Origin: CAYUZU01 sp964448675 | Lineage (GTDB): Bacteria > Planctomycetota > Phycisphaerae > UBA1845 > Fen-1342 | Direction: 5' to 3' | NCBI GenBank assembly: GCA_964448675.1 | Contig: CAYUZU010000006.1 | Location: 1 to 64,000, forward strand | Length of the DNA stretch: 64,000 nt | In this document: piece by piece, positions 13,181-21,856 of the stretch | Numbering within the stretch: position 1 is the first letter of the stretch | How the letters are laid out: the number at the start of each line of letters is the position of its first letter | Translations under genes and position numbers: made by a program | The notes under the pieces: generated by a model | Told to the model about the DNA's origin: nothing | The model's database searches: none | What the model saw: only the letters and a program-made list of their open reading frames with translations

Positions 13181-14857
13181 TCAGCTCGTCTCGTTTGCGG
13201 CCTGTTGGGCGGCGATGGCCTTGCGCGTGGCGAAGTAGAAGATGATCATGCCGACGGTGCCGACCAGGCCGATCGCGCCGAGATAGACCCAGACCATGTA
13301 CGGGTCGTGCATGTCCCACAGCATGTCGGTGACGGCCCAGACCTGGTCGGGCTCGACCTTGCCGAGCTGCGTGTTGTAGAGCTCGATCAGCTTGTCGGCC
13401 TTGTCGCCCGGCTCCAGGGAGGCCCAGTCGACGCCCTCGTAGGCCTCACGAATACGCGATTCGATGACGCCGGGGTCGGCGCCCGCCTCGATGCGGGCGA
13501 TGGTCTCGAGCACCTGGCTGTCGGGGAGGAACTCCTTGTTGTCGACGAAGCCGGCACTGAGCCCGGTCTTGTCGATGAGATACTGGCGGGCGAGCTCGAA
13601 CTTGCTGGCGATGTTCTCATAGAGAATGCCGCCGATCTTGTTCCCTGCGGCCCAGCCGATGGCGAACGGGATGTTCGAATAGCCCATGTAGAGCGCCTTC
13701 TTGTCGGCGGGCGCGATCAGGGCAACGTAGGCGCTGAACGTCGGACTGCACACCATCTCGCCGATGGAGAACACCAGAATCATCAGGCCACAGATCCAGC
13801 CGACCTGCGTGTAGCCGGCCCAGGTGAAGCCGATGACCGAGATCACCATGCCGATCACCATCGCGATGACCTTGTTCAGCCGGCTGATCAGCCACGAGAT
13901 CGGGATGACCAGCAGGATGATGGACCACGAGTTGATGTTGATGAGCATTTCGGGCTTGGTCTGGCCGGTGTCGAGCACCCAGCCTTCGCTGACGGCGGCG
14001 AAGTACGGCGCGACATCCGAGGTGTCGATCCACTCGTCGATGAAGTTCGGCAGCAGGTCCCACAACTGCATGAACATCAGCCAGAAGCACGAGAAGATCA
14101 ACAGAAACACCACCAGGCGCAAGTCGGTAAAGATCGTCGCGATCGACGAGACGAACACGCCGATCGGCCCTTTCTCTTCTTCACCCGCGGGTGGCGGGGT
14201 CTTCTCGGGCTCCTTGTAGAGCAGGAAGCAGGGGAGGAAGTTGCAGGCGGTGACGATCGCCGCGCCGTAGAAGACGTAGTGCCAGTTGACCTCCCCGCGA
14301 ATCTGGGCGGCCAGCATCGGGGCCAGTGCTCCGCCGATGTTTACGATCCAGTAGAAGATGCCGAAGCCCATCGACGAGGTCTGCTCGTCGGTCGTCTTGG
14401 CGACCGTGCCGTGTACCGGCGGCTTGAAAATCGCCGTACCGAACGCGACGAAGCACGACGCCGCCAGGAACACCCAGTAGCCGGCGTCGGACCAGCCGGC
14501 AGCCGTCAACGCGTTGCTGATGGGCAGCGACTGGGCCATGCCGAGGTAGCCGATGATGTTGAGGATGAAGGCGACGGCCAGGCTCTTGCGATAGCCGTAA
14601 CGCTCGGTGTACCCGCCGGAGACCATCGGCACCAGGCACTGGATCAGGGCCCACCACATGTAGATGTCGCCCTTCTGGCCGTAGGTCAGCCCGAGGCCGT
14701 TTTCGCCGGCGGCCTTGACGAGGTAGAGGGCGGCGACGGCCCGCACGCCGAAGAACGCCAGGCGCTCCAGGATCTCCATGAAATTGGCGAACCAGAAGTT
14801 CGGGGGCAGGCTGCGGACTTGCTGGACGAACGAGGGCTTGGCGGGGGCGGTTCCCAT
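13181..14857 (-). CDS. POT/MFS-type transporter, probable peptide transporter
   Basis: 558 residues with about 12-14 membrane segments. The N-terminal MEILERLAFFGVRAVAALYLV resembles the E-R-F-x-Y/F-G signature of proton-coupled oligopeptide transporters, followed by GGYTERYGYRKSL and FKPPVHGTVAKTT. A soluble insert of about 110 residues near 430-530 (KFELARQYLIDKTG...) is unusual. ATG at 14857 has AGGAG 6-8 bases upstream. The C-terminal helix VWVYLGAIGLVGTVGMIIFYFATRK is plain. Substrate is inferred by family. It is convergent with the YkgJ gene. Confidence 0.83.
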   Translation of the reverse strand: MGTAPAKPSFVQQVRSLPPNFWFANFMEILERLAFFGVRAVAALYLVKAAGENGLGLTYGQKGDIYMWWALIQCLVPMVSGGYTERYGYRKSLAVAFILNIIGYLGMAQSLPISNALTAAGWSDAGYWVFLAASCFVAFGTAIFKPPVHGTVAKTTDEQTSSMGFGIFYWIVNIGGALAPMLAAQIRGEVNWHYVFYGAAIVTACNFLPCFLLYKEPEKTPPPAGEEEKGPIGVFVSSIATIFTDLRLVVFLLIFSCFWLMFMQLWDLLPNFIDEWIDTSDVAPYFAAVSEGWVLDTGQTKPEMLININSWSIILLVIPISWLISRLNKVIAMVIGMVISVIGFTWAGYTQVGWICGLMILVFSIGEMVCSPTFSAYVALIAPADKKALYMGYSNIPFAIGWAAGNKIGGILYENIASKFELARQYLIDKTGLSAGFVDNKEFLPDSQVLETIARIEAGADPGVIESRIREAYEGVDWASLEPGDKADKLIELYNTQLGKVEPDQVWAVTDMLWDMHDPYMVWVYLGAIGLVGTVGMIIFYFATRKAIAAQQAANETS

Positions 14858-14888
14858 GCGGCACTCCTGCTGTCGAAGGGCTCGAAAC

Positions 14889-14933
14889 GGGGATCGATGA
14901 TCCCCTTATACCGCAGATGGCGGCGGCGTTCAC
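14889..14933 (-). promoter_or_regulatory. Possible promoter with palindrome before the POT transporter
   Basis: Reading the minus strand, GTGAAC (14933-14928), 17 bases, then TATAAG (14910-14905) form a weak sigma70-like promoter. Immediately downstream is a perfect 7-bp palindrome GGGGATC-ATC-GATCCCC (14905-14889), placed at about the transcription start. It could be an operator or a 5' hairpin. The -35 match is only 3 of 6, so this is tentative. Confidence 0.35.
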
Positions 14934-15136
14934 CCCCGCGAAAGAGCCACCAACGGGCGCCAGTGCCCGGATACGCCCCCGGCTCGTGCCGGGGTGCTGC
15001 TCTCAGAGCCGGCGGCGCGAGCCCGTGGGCCAACCGGGCGGCGTCGCAAGCTCCGATTGCGGGGGTGGCGTGACGCGCCGGGACAGGCCCGTTAGTTTGT
15101 GGGCTGGTGGACTGACGTCGCGACTGAGGAGGCCGC

Positions 15137-17263
15137 ATGACCACGCACAAACCGACCGGCTGGAACACCTGGGACTTCGAAGGCTTCAACCGCCTGTCGT
15201 ATCTCAAGAACGGGCGCCTGATCGTCGCCCTGCGCTACGCGGTTTGGGACGAGACCGTCCCGCCGCCGAATCCCGAGAGCAAGAAGCTCGGCGAGCTCTA
15301 CGAGCAGTTCCGCTGGACGGATGTCACGAAGCTGGGGCCGCACGCACCGCTGGGGCTGCCGGCGCGGCTCGACTTCAAGGCCAATGATGTGGGGTACACG
15401 GCGGAGGCGCTGGACAAGGACGGCACGCTGCATCTTACGGTGACGCCGCACGAGCAGACGGCACAGCGGGTGTTGTTCATGCTGACGGCGCCGGTCGGCG
15501 AAGCGCCGGAGATGAGTGCGCCGGCGCGCGGGACCTTCGCGGGTTGTGAGATTCGGCTGAAGGGGGCCACCTGGCCAAAGGACTACTTCGTGAACATCGC
15601 GCAGCCGTACGCGGTGGCCGGTGCGGGGCAGGCGGCGACGATTCAGGTCACACCCGCGACGGCGACGAGCACGGCGCCAGGAACGGTCAAGGCGTTGGAG
15701 CGGTCGGCCCTGGTGGGGGACGGCGCGCTGGCCGATGCGCCCGGGGCGATGATGCAGGCGATCTGCTGGAACACGTTGTACGACATGCGGCGGCGGCTGG
15801 TGTCCTCACCGGTGAGTCGCGACTGGTGCTTCGACTGGCGCGGGGTGATCGTATTCTGCTGGGATACGTACCTGGTCGCGACGTTCATGTCGTACGAGGC
15901 GCCGCAACTGGCGCGGCTGAACTTCGAGGCAGTCAGCGCGGCGATTGACGAGTTGGGGCACGTGCCGAACTACTACATGGCGCACGGGGCAGCGTCACGC
16001 GACCGGTCGATGCCGCCGCTGGGCAGCTACATGATCTGGAAGACACAGCGGCTGGCGCCCGACCGGGCGTGGCTGAAGAAGCTGTATCCGCAACTGGTGC
16101 GCTGGCACGGCTACTGGATGAAGAACCGCGACGGGAACGGCAGCGGGCTGCTGTCGTGGGGTTCGAATGACGTGCCGTACGAGTTTCCGCAGCTCGTGCC
16201 GTACAACCAGAAGTTGCAGCACACGCGACAGGCCGCGATCTACGAGTCGGGCCTGGACAATTCGCCGATGTTCGATGACGTGTCATTCAATGCGGAAGCG
16301 AACTGCCTGGAGCTCGATGACGTCGCGCTGAGCAGCTACTACGCGATGGACTGCGAGGCATTGTCGAGCATGGCGGCATTCCTGGGGCACAAGAATGATG
16401 CGGCCAAGTACCGCCGCGAGCATGAGCAGATGGCACGGCGGATCAACGCGTCGTTGTGGGACGAGGAGCGCGGGATCTACTGCAACCGGCACTGGGACGG
16501 GCGGCTGTCACAGCGCTGGTCGCCGACGTCGTTCTTCCCGTTGATCGCGGGGGTAGCGCCGCTGGATCGCGCGCAGCGCATGGTGCACGAGCATCTGCTC
16601 AACGAAGGCGAGTTCTGGGGGCCATGGGTGTTGCCGTCGATCGCCCGCAGTGACCCCGCGTATCCGGACAACGACTATTGGCGCGGCCGCATCTGGGGGC
16701 CGTTCAATTTCCTCGTGTCGGAGGGGCTGCGGCGATATCGCTTCGACGACACGGCGGCGCAGCTCGCGCGGAAGAGCCTGGACCTGTTCATGACGAACTG
16801 GCGCGCCGACGGCGGCGTCTACGAGAACTACAACGCCGACACCGGGCAGGGCGCGGACGTGTGGAACGCGGCCCGGCTATATCACTGGGGTGGGCTGCTG
16901 GCGTTCATGGCGATGCAGGAGCTCATCGATGTCGAGCCGACAGGATACCTGCGGTGCGGCTCGCTGCACTTCCCGGCGGCGGGGTTGCGAAACGTGCAAC
17001 TGGGCAAGTCGGTCTACGACGTACGGCTGGAGCGGGGGTTGCAGGTCAAGCGCGACGGCAAGCTGCTGGCAGAGGCCGACACGCGCGTAATCATGCGGCT
17101 GCCGCTGGCGGGGCCGCGCGACGAGCCCATGCACCTGTCGGCGATGGACAGCGGGCGGCTGGTGCTGCACGGCGATGAGTTCTCGCCACGACGTGCGCGA
17201 CTGCTGGATGGGACGTTCGTGCTGCCGAAGGAGCAGAAGGCGAAGCTGGTCTACGAATGGTGA
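15137..17263 (+). CDS. GH63-like glycoside hydrolase
   Basis: 708 residues with no signal peptide, so probably cytosolic. An N-terminal beta-rich part (to about 200) precedes an (alpha/alpha)6-barrel of the GH63/GH37 clan. Barrel signatures are FDWRGVIVFCWDTYL, NYYMAHGAASRDRSMPPLGSYMIWK, YESGLDNSPMFDDVSF (candidate acid Asp), YWRGRIWGPFNFLV, and DGGVYENYNADTG (candidate base Glu). Relatives act on glucosyl-glycerate, mannosyl-glycerate or short alpha-glucosides; the exact substrate cannot be told. ATG at 15137 is preceded by GAGGAGG. It is flanked by transporters (POT-like upstream divergent, EamA convergent). Confidence 0.87.
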   Translation: MTTHKPTGWNTWDFEGFNRLSYLKNGRLIVALRYAVWDETVPPPNPESKKLGELYEQFRWTDVTKLGPHAPLGLPARLDFKANDVGYTAEALDKDGTLHLTVTPHEQTAQRVLFMLTAPVGEAPEMSAPARGTFAGCEIRLKGATWPKDYFVNIAQPYAVAGAGQAATIQVTPATATSTAPGTVKALERSALVGDGALADAPGAMMQAICWNTLYDMRRRLVSSPVSRDWCFDWRGVIVFCWDTYLVATFMSYEAPQLARLNFEAVSAAIDELGHVPNYYMAHGAASRDRSMPPLGSYMIWKTQRLAPDRAWLKKLYPQLVRWHGYWMKNRDGNGSGLLSWGSNDVPYEFPQLVPYNQKLQHTRQAAIYESGLDNSPMFDDVSFNAEANCLELDDVALSSYYAMDCEALSSMAAFLGHKNDAAKYRREHEQMARRINASLWDEERGIYCNRHWDGRLSQRWSPTSFFPLIAGVAPLDRAQRMVHEHLLNEGEFWGPWVLPSIARSDPAYPDNDYWRGRIWGPFNFLVSEGLRRYRFDDTAAQLARKSLDLFMTNWRADGGVYENYNADTGQGADVWNAARLYHWGGLLAFMAMQELIDVEPTGYLRCGSLHFPAAGLRNVQLGKSVYDVRLERGLQVKRDGKLLAEADTRVIMRLPLAGPRDEPMHLSAMDSGRLVLHGDEFSPRRARLLDGTFVLPKEQKAKLVYEW

Positions 17264-17351
17264 GCAGGAAGCGCCAGTGAAGAACGATCAATGATCAGGT
17301 CGCGGTGCGCGTACCCGTCGCGTTGATTCTCACTGATCGTTGTTCCGCGCC

Positions 17352-18284
17352 TCAGGCCAGTGTGACGATGACGACGCCGATGACGGCGAGGATCAACGCG
17401 GTGATCTTGCGCCCGCCGAAGTGTTCCTTGAGGATCAGGGCGGCGAAGATGCTGGCGAAGATGACGGAGGTCTGGTTGAGGACGCCGGCGATGGAGGCGT
17501 AGGTGTACTTGAAGCCGCCAACCCAGAGGATCATGCAGACGTAGGTGCCGAGCATGGAGCCGGGCAGGGCATAGCGCCAACTGCGTGAGGGGCGAAAGAC
17601 AGACCAGTTGGTGGTCCAGCGCGAGCCGAGGCGTGCGAACAGGGCGAGAAAGACGGTGCCGGCGAGCATACGGAGCGTGGTGGCCAGGATCAGGGGGAAA
17701 TCGCGCAGCACAGGCTTGGCCAGGACGATTCCGAAGGCCATCAACGCGACCGCGATCGCTGCGAGGAACATGCCGAAGACGATCTGGCCACGCGTGCGGT
17801 TCTCGGGGACCTTGTGCCGCGATGCGACAAACACGCCGGCGACAATGAGGGCAGCGCCGAAATAGTGAAACGCGGTGAGTTTCTCGGCGAGCATCAGCCA
17901 GGCGAAGAGGATCACGCACGGGCTGTAGGCGCAGTCCACGACCGACAGCAACCCCACGCCGATGCGATTCAGCGCGTGGAAGAAGATCGTGTCGGCGATC
18001 GCGATGCCGATGGTGCCGCTGAGCAGCAGCAGGCAGACATCGCCGAGGGTGAATTCGCGGAAGGCCTCGAGCTCGTTGGTGCCGGCCAGGGCCATGCCGG
18101 CCAGCGTCAGCACAAGCAGCACGAGGCCGACCGTGTTCTTGTACAGGTTCAGGGGAATTGGAGGGATGCGCTCGCCGGAGAGCTTGAACAGCACCAGCGC
18201 GTAGGCCCACGTGATCGCGGTGAGCAGGGCGAAGCTCTGCCCGAGCAGATGGCGGATCGCAGGGTCGGTGGTGTCCAGCGGCAT
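17352..18284 (-). CDS. EamA/DMT-family permease
   Basis: 310 residues, a duplicated set of five helices giving ten membrane spans, which is the usual size of the drug/metabolite transporter superfamily. Each half begins with a conserved helix (FALLTAITWAYALVLFKLSG; GQIVFGMFLAAIAVALMAFGIVLAKP), and the end of each half carries an E-K/E-H motif (WLMLAEKLTAFHYFGAALIVAGV; ALILKEHFGGRKITALILAVIGV). Substrate unknown. It converges with the GH63-like gene. Confidence 0.88.
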   Translation of the reverse strand: MPLDTTDPAIRHLLGQSFALLTAITWAYALVLFKLSGERIPPIPLNLYKNTVGLVLLVLTLAGMALAGTNELEAFREFTLGDVCLLLLSGTIGIAIADTIFFHALNRIGVGLLSVVDCAYSPCVILFAWLMLAEKLTAFHYFGAALIVAGVFVASRHKVPENRTRGQIVFGMFLAAIAVALMAFGIVLAKPVLRDFPLILATTLRMLAGTVFLALFARLGSRWTTNWSVFRPSRSWRYALPGSMLGTYVCMILWVGGFKYTYASIAGVLNQTSVIFASIFAALILKEHFGGRKITALILAVIGVVIVTLA

Positions 18285-18389
18285 CCAACGATCATAACCG
18301 CGAAGCGCAGTGCCTGGCTACGCCCGGCGGTTCGCAGCACGGGACGGCGCAGCTATGATGTCGGCGGTCAACGAGCAAAGGAGTATGGC

Positions 18390-20804
18390 ATGCCGGGTTG
18401 GGCGCGGATTGGCGCTGATTGTGCGGTTGTGGTGGTTTTGTTGGCCGCCGGTTACACGGCGGCGGCTGAGGCTACGGCGCCTGAAGCCGCCGGGCCGCGC
18501 AAGGTCAGCTCGCAGGACATGCGACCGTTTCTGGGGGTGACCGCGACCGTACACGACGAGCCGACCACGGTCGATGGCCGGACGTTCCCGCGCGGCTTGC
18601 AGATCGACTTCGTCACGCCGGACAGCGGGGCCGCCAGCGCCGGGCTCGAAGCAGGCGACGTGTTGGTCGCGGTGGCGGGGGTGGACTTCGACGGGCCGGT
18701 CGATGAGCTGGTGCCGCGTTTCCGTGCGGCGATCGCGGCCAAGGCGGTGGGCGACACGATCGCGCTGACGGCCGTGCGGCACGATGTGCAGCAGGTGGCG
18801 ATGCTCGGTGCGCAGCCCGTAGCCGACCCGGCGGCATGGGATGATCCGCGCGCGTTCGTTGCAGCGCGGCCGGTGGGCACGACGCTCGAACTGCGAAGCA
18901 CGCACGCGGCGCGGCTGATCGAGACGCAGGCGCCGCTTGGGGTGCGGCCCACACAGAATCCCAGTAGCGCGAAGATTCCGCCAAACGATGCACTGTTCGC
19001 ACAACCGGTCGCAACGATGCCAGTGGAAGCGCTCGCGCAGCGACTGCTGTCGGAAGCAGCGGCCGAGGCGGATTACGAGAAGCTGTGCGCACGGCTGGCA
19101 AAGCTGGTGGAGCAGGGGGATCCGTGGCGGCTGGGACGCGTGGCGTACGCCATGCGCGAGCCATTTGCGACGGCGGCGCTGTCGCGCGAGATTGCCGATG
19201 TGCCGCCTGACCTGGCGGGGGCGCTGCTGCACGCGGCGCGTTGTCTCGATTGGCAGCCGTGCGTCCAGGCGCCGACCATCGACGTGCCCGATACGGTGGA
19301 GCAATGCGCGGTGCAGATCGAGGCGATGCTGTTGGCGGCACACGAGCACTATGAGCAGGCTTTTCGCGACCTGTCGGCCGAGGAGCGGGCGGCGCTACGA
19401 AAATCGCTCGGCGCGGTCGAGGCGTCGTTCCGTGACGTCGTGATGGTGCTCGTCGACCCGGACAAGACGCGGCTGGCCACCGTGCGGCGGTTCGTCGCGC
19501 TGGCGCAGCGCGTGGATCACGCTCGGCTGGTGGATGCCGCCCTGGCGCTCAGCCCGCTGCTGTCGCCGGACTACATCGCAAGGCTCGCGCGAGTGCTGGA
19601 GGACGCTGGCGACGGCGTCATCATGCAACGCGATACGCCGTTGGGGTCGATCATATTGGCCGGGCGCAAGGCGCACTGGCACCGGGCGTCGGCAGCAGTG
19701 ATCGTCGACCTGGGCGGTGACGACAAGTATACCCAGGCGACAGCGACGCCCTTCAGCATCATCATCGACCTGGCGGGCAACGATACATACCAGGCGAGTT
19801 TCGACGTGGCGCAGGGGGCCGGTGTGCTGGGCGTCGGGATGTTGCTCGACGCGGCGGGCGACGATCTGTACATCGGGCAGCACTGGGCCCAGGGCGCGGC
19901 CGCCGTCGGCGTTGGTGTGCTGCACGACCGTGCGGGCAACGATGTCTATCGCGCGGATGACTACGCCCAGGCCGCGGCGCTGGCGGGCGTTGCCCTGCTC
20001 ATCGACGAGGCCGGTAACGATCGCTACGAATCGCCGCGCTATGCGCAGGCCCTGGCGATGCCGGGCGGGTTCGCCGCCCTCGTCGATCGCGACGGGGCCG
20101 ATTATTACTACTGCGGCGGGCGCGACCAGACCAACTACGGCACCGCGGGCGTGTTCGACGCGTTCGGGCAGGGCTGCGGCATCGGCTTTCGCGGGTTGGC
20201 GTCAGGCGGGCTGGCGGTGCTGCGCGACGAAGCCGGCGATGATGTATACCAGGGCGATAACTTCGCCCAGGGCGGGGGCTACTACTTCGGGTGGGGCATC
20301 CTGGTGGATGATGGCGGCAGCGACCGCTATCGCGGGTGTCGCTATGCACAGGCGTGGGCGGCCCACCAGGCCCTGGGGTTTCTCGAAGACCGCGCCGGCG
20401 ATGATACCTATGAATGCTGGCGGACGGTGGGACAATCGTGCTCGTGGGACGAGACCATCACGATGCTGCTCGATCACGCGGGCAATGACGTCTATTCGGG
20501 CACGGGGCCGTACGGCGGAGGCGGGTTTGCGCTCTGTGCGTCCCATAACAACGGTTGGGCTCTCCTCGTGGACTACGCCGGGCGGGACGTGTATCAGCGT
20601 TTCGGCGGCGTACCGCGGGCGGATGGGAATGACGTCGTGAGCAGCTTCTCGCTACAGCTCGACCTGGGTGGGGCGGCGGACCGATACCCGAGCGAGCACA
20701 ATGATGTCGTGCGCCATGGAAACCGGCACGGGTTCTTTGGGGATTTGCCCGGCGGCGTCGAGGGGGCATTGTCAGCCCCGGGACGGCTGCTTGCTGAGGA
20801 GTAG
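18390..20804 (+). CDS. Secreted PDZ protein with GNDxY repeats
   Basis: 804 residues. Signal peptide at 1-27 (CAVVVVLLAAGYTAAAEA), then a PDZ domain near 45-135 (FPRGLQIDFVTPDSGAASAGLEAGDVLVAVAGVDF), a helical middle, and from about residue 440 to 780 roughly twelve tandem repeats of about 25-40 residues. The repeat core is (A/G)G(N/D)DxY followed by an AQG/YAQ segment and a G-V-x-L-L-x-D strand. The regular spacing suggests a beta-solenoid, with Asp/Asn turns that might bind calcium. No protease triad is seen. The ATG at 18390 has AAAGGAGT upstream and begins the signal peptide; a 192-codon upstream extension is antisense to the EamA gene and is rejected. Function unknown. Confidence 0.85.
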   Translation: MPGWARIGADCAVVVVLLAAGYTAAAEATAPEAAGPRKVSSQDMRPFLGVTATVHDEPTTVDGRTFPRGLQIDFVTPDSGAASAGLEAGDVLVAVAGVDFDGPVDELVPRFRAAIAAKAVGDTIALTAVRHDVQQVAMLGAQPVADPAAWDDPRAFVAARPVGTTLELRSTHAARLIETQAPLGVRPTQNPSSAKIPPNDALFAQPVATMPVEALAQRLLSEAAAEADYEKLCARLAKLVEQGDPWRLGRVAYAMREPFATAALSREIADVPPDLAGALLHAARCLDWQPCVQAPTIDVPDTVEQCAVQIEAMLLAAHEHYEQAFRDLSAEERAALRKSLGAVEASFRDVVMVLVDPDKTRLATVRRFVALAQRVDHARLVDAALALSPLLSPDYIARLARVLEDAGDGVIMQRDTPLGSIILAGRKAHWHRASAAVIVDLGGDDKYTQATATPFSIIIDLAGNDTYQASFDVAQGAGVLGVGMLLDAAGDDLYIGQHWAQGAAAVGVGVLHDRAGNDVYRADDYAQAAALAGVALLIDEAGNDRYESPRYAQALAMPGGFAALVDRDGADYYYCGGRDQTNYGTAGVFDAFGQGCGIGFRGLASGGLAVLRDEAGDDVYQGDNFAQGGGYYFGWGILVDDGGSDRYRGCRYAQAWAAHQALGFLEDRAGDDTYECWRTVGQSCSWDETITMLLDHAGNDVYSGTGPYGGGGFALCASHNNGWALLVDYAGRDVYQRFGGVPRADGNDVVSSFSLQLDLGGAADRYPSEHNDVVRHGNRHGFFGDLPGGVEGALSAPGRLLAEE

Positions 20805-21065
20805 TCAATCACTTGGTGGTGGCGCCGGCGGCGTGTGGGCGGCAGGTCCGAAGCCCTGGTCTGGATGCGGTTTGGGAGGCGCCGTATGGGACGTGGCGGC
20901 GGAATTCTGCAGCGGATGTGCGGGCGATGCCGTACGACCCGGTGGCCCCCGAGGCGGGGACGGCACCGGGGGCGGGGGCCTAGCGGTATTAGCGGACGCG
21001 AGGCGGGTGAGTACCATCCGATACCAAAACCGCTAACGGGACTATATATCAGGAGAAATCTCGCG
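20805..21065. other. Gene-free upstream region of the anchor-protein cluster
   Basis: GC-rich, no convincing coding frame on either strand. Its 3' part (20988-21065) becomes AT-richer and contains ATTAGCG at 20988 and CGCTAAC at 21031, related to the inverted repeat over the promoter that follows. Confidence 0.5.
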
Positions 21066-21112
21066 TTGACAGGGGGTTTCGTGAGCGCTAACATGAGGCA
21101 AGATTGTTAGCG
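21031..21112 (+). promoter_or_regulatory. Strong sigma70-like promoter with CGCTAAC operator-like repeats
   Basis: TTGACA (21066-21071), a 17-base spacer and TAACAT (21089-21094) give a near-consensus promoter for the gene at 21147. The heptamer CGCTAAC occurs at 21031-21037 and 21086-21092, the latter overlapping the -10. Its inverse GTTAGCG is at 21106-21112, about where transcription would begin. A dyad straddling the -10 and start plus an upstream copy is a typical repressor arrangement; the regulator is unknown. Confidence 0.6.
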
Positions 21113-21146
21113 TCGCTGGGAGAGAAGTAGCCGAGACGGGGTCTTC

Positions 21147-21749
21147 GTGACACGTTCCAACTTCTTCATTTTGGTTTTCGTCTATGGTGCGCTGGGAGCC
21201 GTGAGCGCTTTCGGCGGCCTGGCGCACGTCGACGAGCCGTCGGTCGCTACGGCGAACGCGGTGCCCGCGCCGGCGGTGTCGGGCCCGATAGCGCCGGGGC
21301 TGACGGAGACGCTGCGCCTGGCGGGCGTGGACTTTGCCTGTGGCGGGCTGACCAGGTCCGCTGCCGCGCTCGCGCCCCCGGCTGTCGCGGAGACGTCCGA
21401 CGAACCCGATGCGCTGCGGCAGTTGCCGGAGGCGCCGAGCAGCCTGGTGCTCGGCTTGACGGCCCTGGCGGGGCTGGGGCTGTATCACGCCGGCCAGACC
21501 ATCCGGAAGGTGCAGTTCGCGCCGGCACCGGATTGGTATCACACGGGTGGGCCGCAGCAGATCGGCCACGCAACGCCGCTGGATCTCGATTCGTGGGATC
21601 TGCCGTTGTGCGTGCTGGACGAGGTGACGCCGGAGATTCCGCAGATCATCCGCTTCCGTGAGGGTGCGGTTCTTGAATCCCCCCTGAACAGGCTTCCTGT
21701 TGCGACGGCGCCGCGCGCGCCGCCACTGTTCTCCTCCACCATCGACTGA
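21147..21749 (+). CDS. Exported hypothetical with internal PSSLVLGLTAL segment
   Basis: 200 residues, GTG start. It has an N-terminal signal or anchor (FFILVFVYGALGAVSAFGGLA) and a second hydrophobic stretch near residues 95-118 (APSSLVLGLTALAGLGLYHAG) that looks like a PEP-CTERM transmembrane tail. It lies about 80 residues before the end and is followed by a tail with WYHTGGPQQIGHATPLDLD. I believe similar proteins occur beside PEP-CTERM genes in planctomycetes, but that is recollection. It is the first gene after the strong promoter and sits 107 bases before the first anchor-sharing protein. Function unknown. Confidence 0.7.
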   Translation: MTRSNFFILVFVYGALGAVSAFGGLAHVDEPSVATANAVPAPAVSGPIAPGLTETLRLAGVDFACGGLTRSAAALAPPAVAETSDEPDALRQLPEAPSSLVLGLTALAGLGLYHAGQTIRKVQFAPAPDWYHTGGPQQIGHATPLDLDSWDLPLCVLDEVTPEIPQIIRFREGAVLESPLNRLPVATAPRAPPLFSSTID

Positions 21750-21856
21750 AGCTGGTTCGCCGGTTGTTTGCCGCATGGGTTTGCGGCACGGCGGATGAGC
21801 TGGAGAAGTCCCTGGGCAAGCCCCGCGCGTGCGGTGGCTTGGAGGAGAAAGAAGCA

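Noticed and set aside
13145..15073. Plus-strand open frame of 642 codons opposite the POT-like transporter
   Set aside because: Antisense to a clear membrane transporter; Asp/Gly-rich nonsense composition.
17814..18389. 192-codon upstream extension of the PDZ protein
   Set aside because: Antisense to the EamA permease; a good ribosome site and signal peptide start at 18390.
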